Source of the DNA: Myrmaecium sp. VS I D KN 1
Taxonomy: Eukaryota; Ascomycota; Dothideomycetes; Valsariales; Valsariaceae
Reading direction: 5' to 3'
DNA: 64,000 nucleotides
NCBI GenBank assembly: GCA_019775845.1
Contig: JADQAV010000028.1
Span: forward strand, 1 to 64,000
This document shows positions 10,419 through 21,571 of the stretch, one piece after another (the stretch's first letter is position 1; each line of letters opens with the position of its first letter). The position numbers and the translations under genes were made by a program. Under the pieces are notes generated by a model, which saw only the letters and a list, made by a program, of their open reading frames with translations, was not told the origin of the DNA and searched no databases.

Positions 10419-11991
10419 TCAAAACACTGCACTGCATCGCCCGCAGTACCCGCACCTCTCCGCCGAGCAAGCGGTATAATCCGGAATCTTATCCTCTTCA
10501 TCGATCTCCCACCCAAGCCGCACTCCTTCGCCAACATCATCAGACTCCTCCAGACTCTCACCAGCTTCGGATCCGCTCTCCGCCTTGTCGGCTTGAGAAC
10601 TCTTCTCCACTCTCCGAACCCACCTCTCCCTCCAGCTCTCGGACAAAGCACTGCCCACCTCGGGTCCAGACTCTCTAACCTCCAGCACGTCCGCCCGCTT
10701 ACACCTGAGCTCGAACAAGCCCTTATCCCCCCTCGCCCGGGCAAACGCCACGATCTTGCGCACCAGCACCGTCAACCTCTTGATCTGCGCCTTGTTCTCT
10801 CTCTCCCACTTTTGTACCCGCTCCCGCACGTCCTCATGCCGAATATCCTCGAACCGCCCCCAGTCGTGGTATCCAAGGACGAAGTGTGGGATCTGCCGAA
10901 CCCACAGCCGGGGCAGCTCTTCGGTCAGCGTGTCCTCTCCCGCGTCCCGCTTGCGGACCGAGCGAGTTTTGAGGTCGAAGACCGAGGTGCGTGGGACGGT
11001 GTGACCGCCGTGCACGATGCGGAGGGGCTGGTACGGGATCGGAGTGTCTTCTGCGGCAGCAGCTGCAGCAGAGTTGACGGAGCTCGCGCCTAGCAGGTCC
11101 GACAGCTCATCGACGGTCAGCTGCGCAGAAGACGGCGAAGTAGAGGGCTTCTCCTTCTCTGCAGCTGACGTCGCTGCAGCGCTTCCGCTGGCGTAGTACC
11201 CGTCCGCCTCGAAACGGACGACACACTGCAGGCCGCCAAGGGTATACTGGATGACGCGCTGGTGGGAGGTAGAGCCGCGGACAGCGGGCTCCCACATCGT
11301 GTAGGCCTCGGGGAAGGTATGGCCGAAGCCATACACGCCCTGCATCCGCTCGTCTGGTGTGTTTTCCCGCCGGATAAGGAAGACGGTGTCCCCGACCACG
11401 TCGACGAGCATGCGGAAGGGCTTGTCGACATGGCCGACAAAGCGGAGGAGATTGCCGAGGGTACTGCCGCAGCCGCACAGGTCGACGGTGGCGCTGGGAA
11501 AGCTGGGCTGCTGGGCGAAGATGGCTTGCACCGTCGGCTGCATCGGGTGCGCAGGGAAGCGTGCCGCGTTCAGGTCGCGGAAGTACTCCCCGCTGTCTTC
11601 GGAGAGCTGGCGGACATCGCGTGGAGGCGTCCAGACAGGCGGTGCACCTGTTGGTTGCGAGCGTAAGTAATGGATGTCGGGACGCAGCTCCTGAGTTCGA
11701 ATGAAGGGAGTGTCACATACCTGGCACGATGATCGTGGGCTCGCTTTTGTCAAGCCAGTTGAACGAGGCGACACCGGAGCAGGAGGAGATGGCCGCTGCT
11801 TCGTCTTCAACCGTGGACAAGTCTGTCAAGTCTTCATCTTTGATGGTGGTTAGGAGTTCACCGAGCGGAGGTGAGGGCGGGCGGTCGATCGATGGCTTTC
11901 GATCGGAGCCCCATGCAGTCCTACCGCGAAAGCCATACGCTCGTCCGCGGGCTCTTCCTCTCGTCGTGCGGGTACGTGAAGGCTGATACAT
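10419..11991 (-). CDS. 499-aa fungal protein with Cys-rich C-terminus, function unknown
   Basis: Two exons, 11991-11721 and 11647-10419, joined across a 73-bp GTATGT...CAG intron in phase 1; the splice makes VPGAPPVWTPP. Start is the ATG at 11991. The N-terminus is Arg-rich and disordered (residues 1-75), followed by SFNWLDKSEPTIIVPG and PVWTPP, a globular middle with LCGCGSTLGNLLRFV and VFLIRREN, a helical segment rich in Arg/Lys near 390-430, an acidic stretch, and the end PDYTACSAERCGYCGRCS. The combination of the NWL...PTI.VPG...WTP entry and the four-Cys tail marks a conserved ascomycete family that I recall being labelled geranylgeranyl pyrophosphate synthetase in some genomes; no DDxxD-type prenyl-synthase motif is seen here, so I do not accept that function. 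The Cys tail could bind a metal. It is divergent from the giant helicase/AAA gene. Confidence 0.85.
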
Positions 11992-12638
11992 GTGTGAAAA
12001 TGCGAAGGGCTTCGTGATTATGGGGTTTTCAGGTTTCGTGAGTAGGGAATGGGCGGGTAGTCATATCTCCATGCGCTCGCTGAGCTGGTGCGCTCGCTGG
12101 GCTGTGCCGCTGCGGTCGTACTCCATAGCCCAATTGGGTGATTGCTGCAGGCTGGCCCTGCAAACACCATTCGCGGCCGTTCCGTCGGGACGGTTTGCGT
12201 GTTGGAGCGACACAGGTTCTCGTGGAGAGGTACGACAAACGTAGATAACCGCAGACACACGCAGCATGTGAGTGAGAGATCGCTTCATTGGTCGCTACTC
12301 GCTCACACCCGCCGCCAGGTTGCCTACTGTCGTCCGGCCAACACATCGTACCGACTTCTCCCATCTGGGCCGGCCACTTGTCTTACACTCATCCAACAGT
12401 ATCAACGACGTTTCGTGGATGGATCCGCCAGCTCCTCTCTGAACGTGGCTGTAGGCCCTCTTAAGGTGAACTGCATTCATCCCATTCGGCATATCACGCG
12501 AACATCAACATCGACCGTTGCGCTATCCACAGTGGATCCGCAACTCGTCTCATTATTCTGCATTCCCGTGCAGTTCCTCGCAATCACTCCACAGAGCTTC
12601 TAGCCTGTCTGAAACATACTTCTGCAACTCCCGCAATC
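11992..12638. promoter_or_regulatory. Shared divergent promoter
   Basis: This 647-bp segment separates two gene starts pointing away from each other (ATG at 11991 minus, ATG at 12639 plus). At 12129-12138 it holds the palindrome CCCAATTGGG, which places a CCAAT pentamer on both strands; CCAAT is the known site of the Hap/NF-Y complex. That it works here in both directions is inference. Confidence 0.45.
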
Positions 12639-15600
12639 ATGTCCACGCCGGACTCTGGTCGCACGGCACGCCTGAACAAGCTCTTCGCAACCTTTCTATA
12701 TGGTAAGCGTTCGATGAGGTCTCCCGCGGACGCCAAGCTGTACTTGGAGGCGATCTGTTCTCAAGCGAACGCCGTGAGCTGTGTCGAACGGCTGGTGGCC
12801 AGTCCTCCCGGGCTGTCCGCTCTGGAGCAGGGTTTGAGGTTCGATGTCTCCGCGGGCTTCATCAATCAACACACCACTCCCTTTCTCCGCTATCTGTCCG
12901 ATCCGGGGGTGAAGCAGGTATGTGGAGGCCAACATCTGCAACAGATCCTGCAGTCCGTCGCGAAGCCGCCGTCTCTTTGGAATGCTCTCCTGAGCGCCTT
13001 CAGGCAATACTCTCTCAACCAAGAATCTCTCAAGGCGTTCGCCTGGCTGGTCCTGGAACTACTTTCTCTCCCTCCAACGTGCGAGATCGACATCTCGGAC
13101 GACGCGCAAGCCATCCTGAGCCAGGGCACCTTGCAAAACGACTCTGACGAAACGACGAGGAACCGGGCTCGGAAGATCGAGCAGGTCGTCAACACAAAGG
13201 CCTTGATCATCCCACCGGACACAGAATTCTCTCCTGGCGGCCGGCACGACAATGACTTCGCCGACTTCCGCAAGATTTCCATCTATCCCACGGCCGCAGA
13301 GCTCCTCGCATCCGAGCGACCGTTCTACCGCCGCGCTATGGAGATCGGGGAGGCGCCGCTAGAGCAACGGGCGGCCATACACCTGGACAACCAGTACCGC
13401 TTACTGCGCGAAGACATGCTCGCCGAGATGCGCAACGACCTGCAGGTCGCCCAGGGGAGGAGGAAAGGACGTCGGTCCGCGGTCCTGCTGCACGGATTGC
13501 GCTTGCAGTCGATTGAATGCGGCGATAGCGACACGCAACGGTGGAAAACCTGTTCCTTGGGCGTGACCTGCGCCTATGGTCTTGCCCATTTCGCCGCGCT
13601 AGAACCAAAAGGCCGCAAGGACTTTCTGGCTAAGAACCGCTACTTCCTCAAACATGAGTCGTTCGGTTGCCTCCTGCACGACAGCGAGATCATCGCCTTC
13701 GCCTCCGTTGATCGCGACGAGGAGGCCTTGTGCCGGAAAGTTCCCGTGGTGATGTTGACGATCTGCGGGTCGGAGGCGCTGAAGAAGGCCTTATTGGCGT
13801 TGAAGCTATACAGCAATGTCCAATTTCTAGTGGTTGATACACCAGTCTTCGCCTACGAGCCGGTACTGCGCTGTCTCCAAGAGAAGGTGGATCTGCCTCT
13901 GGCCACGCAAATTCTAGACCCCAAATCTCCCTCCGCCCTGGAGAACGTTTCGCATCTCCCAGCAAGTTTCCTCCGTCGGTTGAAAAAAGCCACTAAAGAT
14001 AATATCAGCGCTGTGCTTGCAACGAAGAAGAAAATCATACTCGACGATTCCCAACTGGAATCCTTAATCGCTGGTCTGATGCAGAAGTTCAGCTTGATTC
14101 AAGGTCCACCAGGTAAGGCCGCGAAGCCTGTCGTTTTCCCTGGTCTTCAGGTCATCCCACTCATCTCTTTTAGGTACCGGAAAGTCCTTTCTCGGGGCGC
14201 TAATCGCTAAGGCTCTTTACGATGAGACATCCCTGAAGATCTTGGTCGTTTGTTACACCAATCATGCCCTTGACCAGTTCCTAGAGGACCTCTTGGACAT
14301 CGGTATACCGGCTGAAGCCATCGGGCGTCTTGGATCGAAAGCGAAGTGTACCCCGCGGACCGCACCGCTCTGTGTATCAGCACAGTCAGGGACCTATCGC
14401 CCTAACCGGTCCTCTTACGACGTAATCAATCACCTGAAATTCAGGGCGGCCTCAACCCAAAGTCAAATGGCACGGCATCTCAACTGGTATCATCGATTCC
14501 AGATCAGATGGCACGATATCATGGAACTTCTAGAGTTCTCGGATGAGGAGTCCGACTTCTATGAAGCCTTCACTGTCCCCGATGACGCCGATGGCATGGT
14601 GAGAGTGGGGAAGGACGGGCGGCCTGTGCATCCCGATTATCTGTTCAAAGCGTGGCAGCACAACATGGATGCAGGCATCTTCGAATGGGCAGTCCGTGAC
14701 GAGCACAGGTATATCTGGAATATGGCACCCGCGGCCAGACAGGCACTGATACAGAAGTGGGAAAAGCTGATTTTGGAGGACCGGATTGCGCAGTTGCATG
14801 GCTCAATCACGGAGATGGATGATCTGAGTGCGCGGCTAGTCAATATGTTCGGGGAGAAAAGCAGGCACATACTCCGAGAAAAGCGGATCATCGGCTGCAC
14901 TACCACTGGGGCTGCCAAATACGCTTCGGATTTGCAGGCTGCTTCACCGGAGGTTTTGCTGGTCGAGGAGGCTGGAGAAATCCTCGAGTCGCACATCCTG
15001 ACCGCCTTGTCGTCGAACACCCAGCAAATCATCCTTATCGGCGATCACAAGCAACTACGGCCCAAAGTGAACTCGTACGAACTCACGGTTGAAAAGGGCG
15101 AAGGGTTTGATTTAAATCGATCCCTTTTCGAGCGGCTGGTGTTAGCGGGCTATCCGCATACAATCTTGACAAAGCAACACCGGATGTGTCCGGAGATCTC
15201 GACATTGGTACGCAAGCTTACCTATCCGGAGCTTCTCGACGACGATAAGACAAAGCAGCGGCCTCCGATCCGCGGCCTGCAGGACCGTGTCATCTTTTTC
15301 AACCACGACAATCCCGAGCACGAGGTCAACGAAGTTGGCGATGCCCGAGATGGCGGCTCCAAATCCAGCAAGAAGAACGTCTTCGAGGCGGAGCTCGTCC
15401 TGAAAATTGTCAAATACCTTGCGCAGCAGGGATATGGAACGGACAGGTTGGTTGTGCTGACCCCGTATATCGGTCAGCTGTTTCTACTGAAGGAGAAGCT
15501 GAGCGAAGAGAACGATCCTGTACTGAATGACCTCGACTCGTACGATCTGATCCGGGCAGGGTTGGTGTCTCACGCCAGCGCACAGCTGACGAAACGCCCG

Positions 15601-18600
15601 ATCAGGCTCTCAACCATCGGTAGGTTTGGTCCTCTTTCTCAGCTCCACGGAATACGCTGACTCTCTAGACAATTACCAGGGCGAAGAGGCAGACATCGTG
15701 GTCGCCTCCTTGACGAGAAGCAATGAGCGCGGCGACATCGGATTCCTGGCGGCCCCTGAGCGGCTCAATGTGCTACTCTCACGAGCACGCGATGCACTCA
15801 TCATGATTGGCAATGCAGCGACATTCAGAGAGAGCAGGAAGGGTCAAAGCTCTTGGGTATCGTTGTTCGACCATCTTGTCGAGCACGGGCATCTCTACGA
15901 TGGACTTCCGGTCAAATGCGAACGGCATCATGAATGGAAGCGTGTTCTTCGGACTGCAAAAGATTTCGATACGGAGTGCCCTGATGGGGGATGCCCGCAG
16001 CCATGGTAAGTGTCCTGCCTTTTTGTTGGAGTTGAAACCGCTGACCCAGCCCTCTTCAGTGACACCCTTCTGAGCTGCAAGCTTCACAAGTGTCCTCAAC
16101 AATGTCACCAGCTGTTTGACCACTCCAAGATGCAGTGTAACAAGATCGTCGACACAACCTGCAGCCGTGGGCATCATCAGTTCCAGCCTTGCTGGAAGCT
16201 CAGCAAGGGTTGCAGGAAGTGTGCCGACGAGGATCGCGAACAGGAAAGGAAGCGCGAGCGGGATGCTAAATTGGAAGAGGAACGTGAACGGAAGCGCAAG
16301 GAATACGTCAGAGAGCTTGCCGAAATCCAAGCGGAGATGGACCATGAGCGCAGGATCGCCAAGGACCTCGCCGATGACCAACAAAGACTTACGACGATCA
16401 AGCAGAGCCGGATCGATCTCGAGAACATGCGGAGCGGGAGGCTACAACGGACTGCCGCGCAAACGAAGACCGCGGATGATTCTGCCACCGTGGATCAAAC
16501 CTCCGAAAGCGATCCGGTCTCTCCAGAGAAAACGGAAGCGTCGCAGAATGCCGCGACTGAAACCTGGACTTCCAGCGCAAATTCGGATTGGGAATACCAG
16601 AAGGAATTCGAGGGGGCCAAGAACGCGGCCTTGGACTCGTTGATGAAGATGATCGGTCTCGAAGAAGTCAAAGAGAAGTTTCTCAGCATCAAAGGCAAAG
16701 TCGACACGGCCATTCGGCAGAAGATCGACTGCCAGGACGAACGATTCGGTGCGGCGCTGCTTGGGAACCCAGGCACTGGAAAGACCACAGTCGCACGGCT
16801 GTACGCGCAGTTTCTGACATCCATCGGTGCGCTCCCCGGAAGCAAGTTCGTCGAAACCACTGGCTCTCGCCTCGCGAATGATGGCGTGTCCGGATGCAAG
16901 AAGATCATCGAAGGCCTTCTCAATGACGGCGGTGGAGCCCTCTTCATCGACGAGGCCTATCAACTAACCGGCACGAGCTATGGTGGAGGTGCAGTCCTCG
17001 ATTTCCTACTCGCCGAGATCGAGAACCTGAAAGGGAAAATCGTCTTCATTTTGGCGGGATACAACAAGCAGATGGAGAGCTTCTTTGCACATAATCCGGG
17101 TATCCCCAGCCGGTTCCCCATTGAGATGCAGTTCAAAGACTACACCGACGACGAGCTGCTGCGCATCTTCGTTCACACTCTGGAGAAAAAGTACAGAGGG
17201 CAGATGAAGGTGGAAGGAGGTCTGACCGGTTTGTACTCCCGTATCGTTGCCCGAAGGATCGGCCATGGCAGGGGCCGAGAAGGCTTTGGCAATGCTCGCG
17301 CTGTGGAAAACCGACGTGCAATGATTACAGAGCGCCAGGCGAGCCGGCTCTCGCAGGAGAGAAGGGTCGGTCAAAAGCCCGACGATTTCCTCCTTACGAA
17401 AGAGGATCTTCTCGGACCGGAACCGTCAAAGGCGCTCAAGGAGAGCGAGGAATGGAAGAAGCTTCAGGGCTTGATCGGCCTCAAAGCCGTGAAGGACTCC
17501 GTCAAAGCGCTGTTTGAGACGCTTCAGAGCAACTACCAGCGAGAGCTGGCGGAGAAACCAATCATTGAGTTCTCCCTCAACCGTGTCTTCCTTGGCCCAC
17601 CGGGAACGGGAAAGACGTCGGTGGCGAAGCTCTATGGTGCGATTCTGGCTTCTATGGGGCTTTTGTCGAATGGAGAAGGTAAGACAAATCTTCCATGCCC
17701 GCTGCACTTGCTGACGTGAATACTCCGCAGTTGTCGTCAAGAATCCTTCGGATTTCGTGGGCAGTGTCATGGGAGAATCCGAAAAGAACACAAAAGGGAT
17801 CCTGGCCGCAAGTGAGGGCAAAGTGCTCGTAATAGACGAGGCGTACGGACTGTCTGGCAACATCGCCGGCTCTGACTCCGGGGGAAGCTTCTCAGACCCC
17901 TACCGGACAGCAGTTGTGGACACCATTGTCGCCGAGGTCCAAAGCACGCCTGGGGAGAATCGCTGCGTGCTGCTTCTCGGCTACAAGGACGAGATGGAGA
18001 AGATGTTTCAACATGTCAATCCAGGCCTGAGCCGGCGATTTCCGCTTGACTCTGCCTTCGTGTTCGAGGACTTCACGGATGAGGAGCTGAGCGCCATCTT
18101 CGACCTCAAAGTTAAGCAGCAAGGACTGGAGGTGACGCACGAAGGCAAGAAAACGGCGATGGAGGTGCTGAGGCGTGCCCGCAACCGTCCAAATTTTGGC
18201 AATGCCGGCGAGATCGATATCCTGCTGGACAAGGCCAAAGCGAGCCAGCAAGCACGGTTCTCGTCAGGTGATCCCGCCAAACGATCTGATCAGCTGGAAC
18301 CGTGGGACTTTGACAAGGATTACGATCGTGGGAAACGGGCGGAGACCAATATTCGGATGCTGTTCGGCGATACCATCGGATGCGAGGGAATCGTTGAGCA
18401 ACTGGAGGGCTACCAAAGGACAGCTCGGAATGTGAAGGTGCTGGACATGGACCCACGAGATCACATCCCGTTCAACTTCCTCTTCCGAGGTCCCCCTGGT
18501 ATGTATAACCGAAGAACAGTTTAACGGTCTTTCTCACCCACTAACGCTTGACAGGAACGGGCAAGACAACTACGGCGAGAAAGACGGGCAAGGTGTACTA

Positions 18601-19840
18601 CGACATGGGCTTCCTGTCTACCGCCGAAGTGGTCGAGTGCTCTGCAACCAACCTCGTCGGACAGTATATCGGCCAGACGGGTCCAAAAACGCAGGCGCAG
18701 CTGGAAAAGGCGCTCGGGCGCGTCTTGTTCGTGGACGAAGCGTACCGCCTCGCCGACAGCGTGTTTGCAAAGGAAGCGATGGACGAGATCGTGGACTGCA
18801 TCACGAAGCCCAAGTTCGCCAAGAAACTCATCATCATCCTCGCCGGGTACGAAGGTGAGATCGACAAGTTGATGCAGACGAACCCCGGGCTGGCCAGTCG
18901 GTTCTCCGACTCCGTGAACTTCACCTCGCTCGCCCCGAAGGACTGTGTGAAACTGCTGACCACCCTGCTCCGGAAGCAGAAGCACAAATTGGCGCAGAAG
19001 TCGAAGACTCTCGACATCACCGACTTGGAAGCTCCATCCCCTGCCTTTGCCGCCGAGCTGGATCGAAGCTTCGGCACGCTCGCGCAGCTGCCGAACTGGG
19101 GAAACGCGCGGGACGTGGAAACGATTGGGCGGAATATCTTCGCGAAAGCGATCAGCTCTCAGCATCTGGAGATCGACGAGGAGATGATTCGCGCGGTCAT
19201 CGATCACACGATTGAAGAGCGGACCGAGAGAGCCAACGTCGAGAATCGTGCTCCTAACAACCTCTGGAATCCACTCCTACCTTCCGCACCGCCGCGCGGT
19301 CAGAACCCTTTCCAAGCCACTCATAATACAAAGCAAGGAAAAGGCGAAAAGAAGCAAGGAGCAACACCTGGAAAGCCGGACGCCCATTCCCATCCCCGCG
19401 ACGCGGGAGTCTCCGACGCCGACTGGCAGCATCTCCAGAAATGCGCCGCCGATGCCGCAGCACGCGAGGAAGCATACGCGAAGCTCGTCGCGAAAGAAAA
19501 GGCCCTGGAGCGCGCTCGCTTGGAAGCGCAGAAGCAGGAGGAAAAAGCGAAAGAGGAGGAACGCCAGAGACTTAAGGCGGCCGCCGATGACGAGGAGAGG
19601 CGAAGGGTGGAGGCGGAGCGGATCGCGCGCGAGCTCAAGCGCCGCGCCATCGAGGCGGAGCTCGAGCGGCTGCGGAAGGAGAGGGAGAAGGAGGAGGCGA
19701 GGAAGCGTGAGGAGGCGAAGGCGCAGCGGAAGTTGCAGGAGATGGGGGTGTGCTGTGCGGGATTCCGTTGGATCAAGGTGATTGGGGGATACAGGTGTGC
19801 TGGCGGGGCTCATTTTGTTCCGAACGAGCAGTTGAAGTAG
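12639..19840 (+). CDS. Giant SF1 helicase - NFX1 zinc region - triple CbxX-type AAA ATPase
   Basis: Six exons (12639-14112, 14174-15619, 15669-16005, 16060-17678, 17731-18498, 18555-19840) give 2309 aa with all phases consistent. Residues 1-480 are a helical N-terminal region. The SF1 helicase of UPF1/ZNFX1/Hrr1 type has Walker A GPPGTGKS near 492, Walker B VEEAGE near 755, KQHRMCPE near 824 and NVLLSRARD near 1005. A Cys/His-rich NFX1-type stretch follows (about 1080-1135, with LSCKLHKCPQQCH), then a charged coiled coil (about 1135-1215). Three CbxX/SpoVK-like AAA modules have Walker A at about 1322, 1598 and 1881, each with an IDEAY or VDEAY Walker B. A Glu/Arg/Lys coiled coil (about 2190-2280) and a short Cys-containing tail end the protein. 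Family knowledge points to RNA-related helicase work linked to ATP-driven remodelling; the actual substrate is unknown. Relatives with this order occur in other ascomycetes. All nucleotide-binding motifs look intact. Confidence 0.93.
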
Positions 19841-20491
19841 TTGGGGTGATGAGGCTTGTGTCTATGATGGTGATGCGTGAGCTTCGCGCTGGATAAAAGA
19901 CATTGAGTCTCCAATTAGATCAAAATCAATCTTGATTGAAGCTACTTTTGTATGTGCATCTGTTCATCACACCAAAGGCGCCCTTCCCCCCATGATGATG
20001 TTCGAATAGCATCTGGATAAGCCAAAGTAAACAATTCGCTTCTGTCGCTCCGTGTCCCCAGAAGAAAAGTGACTCGAGCTCGCTACCACCACGCCAGCAG
20101 AGAAATAAAGAGAGAAAGCAAGAGAGAAAGAACAAAAAGAATGCAAACCATGAGACGCCGGGGGTATCTTCTGAGATCCACCACCACAACAACAAAGGAA
20201 AAAAAAAGAAGAAAAGAATATCGTGCCCAGTATGATATGAGCAGCAGGACAAATCGCCGAAGCAATCGTTCCAACACGCTGTGCGGTTAGGTAGGTAGCA
20301 AAGCGCCTCCGCGAAGCCGTAACATTCGCGCCTGGCAGCCACACCATCAACCCTCGTACCAGCACAAGCAACTCCCAAAAGCCAACCCAACCCATCCCCT
20401 TCACAACAACATCGCAGCATCGCAAAGCAAGCAAGCAAAGCAAAGCAAGAAGTGGTCCGAAAATCCTACCTCCCCACTCCACTCCACTCGC
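19841..20491. other. Convergent intergenic region
   Basis: Between the 3' ends of the helicase/AAA gene and the membrane-protein gene. A-rich and purine-rich segments (about 20100-20220) look like 3' untranslated sequence. No gene seen. Confidence 0.55.
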
Positions 20492-21571
20492 CTACAAAAA
20501 CCTCCTCCCCCCCTTCTCCCACTCAATCTGCTCCTTCCAACCCGGCGGGAACCTCTTTTCCCGCCTCTCCAAGCACAAACGCTGCATCTCAACCCTATAC
20601 TTCTCCTCCCTCACCTCACGCTCCACATCCTCCATCGTCAGGACACGTCCCCAATTGAAAACCCCCGCGCCGACACTCTCCCGATACAAGCAGCCGCGCA
20701 TCTCCACGCCGCTCGCGCCGCGGCGGCGCCAGTGCTCGGCCTCGGCCTGCGCGCGCACCCACTCCTCGTACCGCGCCTCGATGAACAGGGCGATCTGCTC
20801 GCCGTAGGTGAGGCCGATGGGCTCGCCGCGGACCTCGTCCCAGCGTTCCGGCGTGAGGGAGCGCGGGTCCATTCCCCGGGGCAAGGGGTGGGTGGCGCCG
20901 GTGACGGGGTCGTGGAGCTTGGTGAGCCCGGTGGTGGGGTCGGTGGTGAAGACGGGTTTGGCGGGGGCGCGGAATAGGGGCGCGGTAGCGGCTGCTGCGG
21001 TGGTGGCCCGAAGGTTCGGGGCAGCAGTGGGTGGAGGGTGTGGAGGTGCGGCTGATAGTTGGGTTACAGGGCTTTTGTTTTTTGGACCGGGTGTTGGCGG
21101 AGGTGGAGCGTGGAAGGTCGGCGGGGACTCGTTGAGACTGCCCGGGATCGTTCTCGCGACGGTTTTCTTGCTGCTGCCCGCTGCGGACCGCGGTCTGGCG
21201 TCGTTATTAGTCAAGAGGTCTTTTCCGGTCAGGAGGTCCTTGCTGGCAGTGAGGCTGCCGAGAATGACGGCGGTCGGAAGCCAGAGGAGCGCGCTGATGA
21301 ACTCGACGGAGACGAAGTAGACGCGGACGGTGAACATAAGCACCGGATGGAGGGTATGGCGGTACAGCCAGCGGATGAAGTCACGCAGGATGAGCGGGAG
21401 GAAAGGAATGAGAGCGCGTATGGCGGCGAACATGGGACCGATGTGGTTGGGCATGTCGACCATCGCGTCGTACTGGATGCGGTACTGCGCGATGCACAAC
21501 CGCAGGAGTTCGTGGGGGCCGATCCAAAGGACCAATATGAGGGCCCAGCTCATGAGCATCGGCAATATCAT
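20492..21571 (-). CDS. Fungal membrane-anchored protein of unknown function
   Basis: Single reading frame of 359 aa; the start is the ATG at 21571, because the codon at the upstream edge of the open frame is TTG. Residues 1-18 are hydrophobic (MILPMLMSWALILVLW), and two more hydrophobic stretches follow near 45-70 and 78-112 (FISALLWLPTAVILGSLTA), so the N-terminal third probably spans or lies along a membrane. Residues about 125-220 are a Pro/Ala/Thr-rich linker. The C-terminal third is charged and looks folded, with a GLTKLHDPVTG segment, Trp-rich helices and many Arg/Glu. I do not recognise a named family. No introns are apparent. It is transcribed in the same direction as the b5 reductase 1.9 kb upstream. 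Confidence 0.75.
   Translation of the reverse strand: MILPMLMSWALILVLWIGPHELLRLCIAQYRIQYDAMVDMPNHIGPMFAAIRALIPFLPLILRDFIRWLYRHTLHPVLMFTVRVYFVSVEFISALLWLPTAVILGSLTASKDLLTGKDLLTNNDARPRSAAGSSKKTVARTIPGSLNESPPTFHAPPPPTPGPKNKSPVTQLSAAPPHPPPTAAPNLRATTAAAATAPLFRAPAKPVFTTDPTTGLTKLHDPVTGATHPLPRGMDPRSLTPERWDEVRGEPIGLTYGEQIALFIEARYEEWVRAQAEAEHWRRRGASGVEMRGCLYRESVGAGVFNWGRVLTMEDVEREVREEKYRVEMQRLCLERREKRFPPGWKEQIEWEKGGRRFL

Noticed and set aside
16010-17719. 569-codon frame as a separate AAA gene
   Set aside because: Its first codons are intron 3 of the larger gene; splice sites and phases join it to the helicase exons upstream and the AAA exons downstream.
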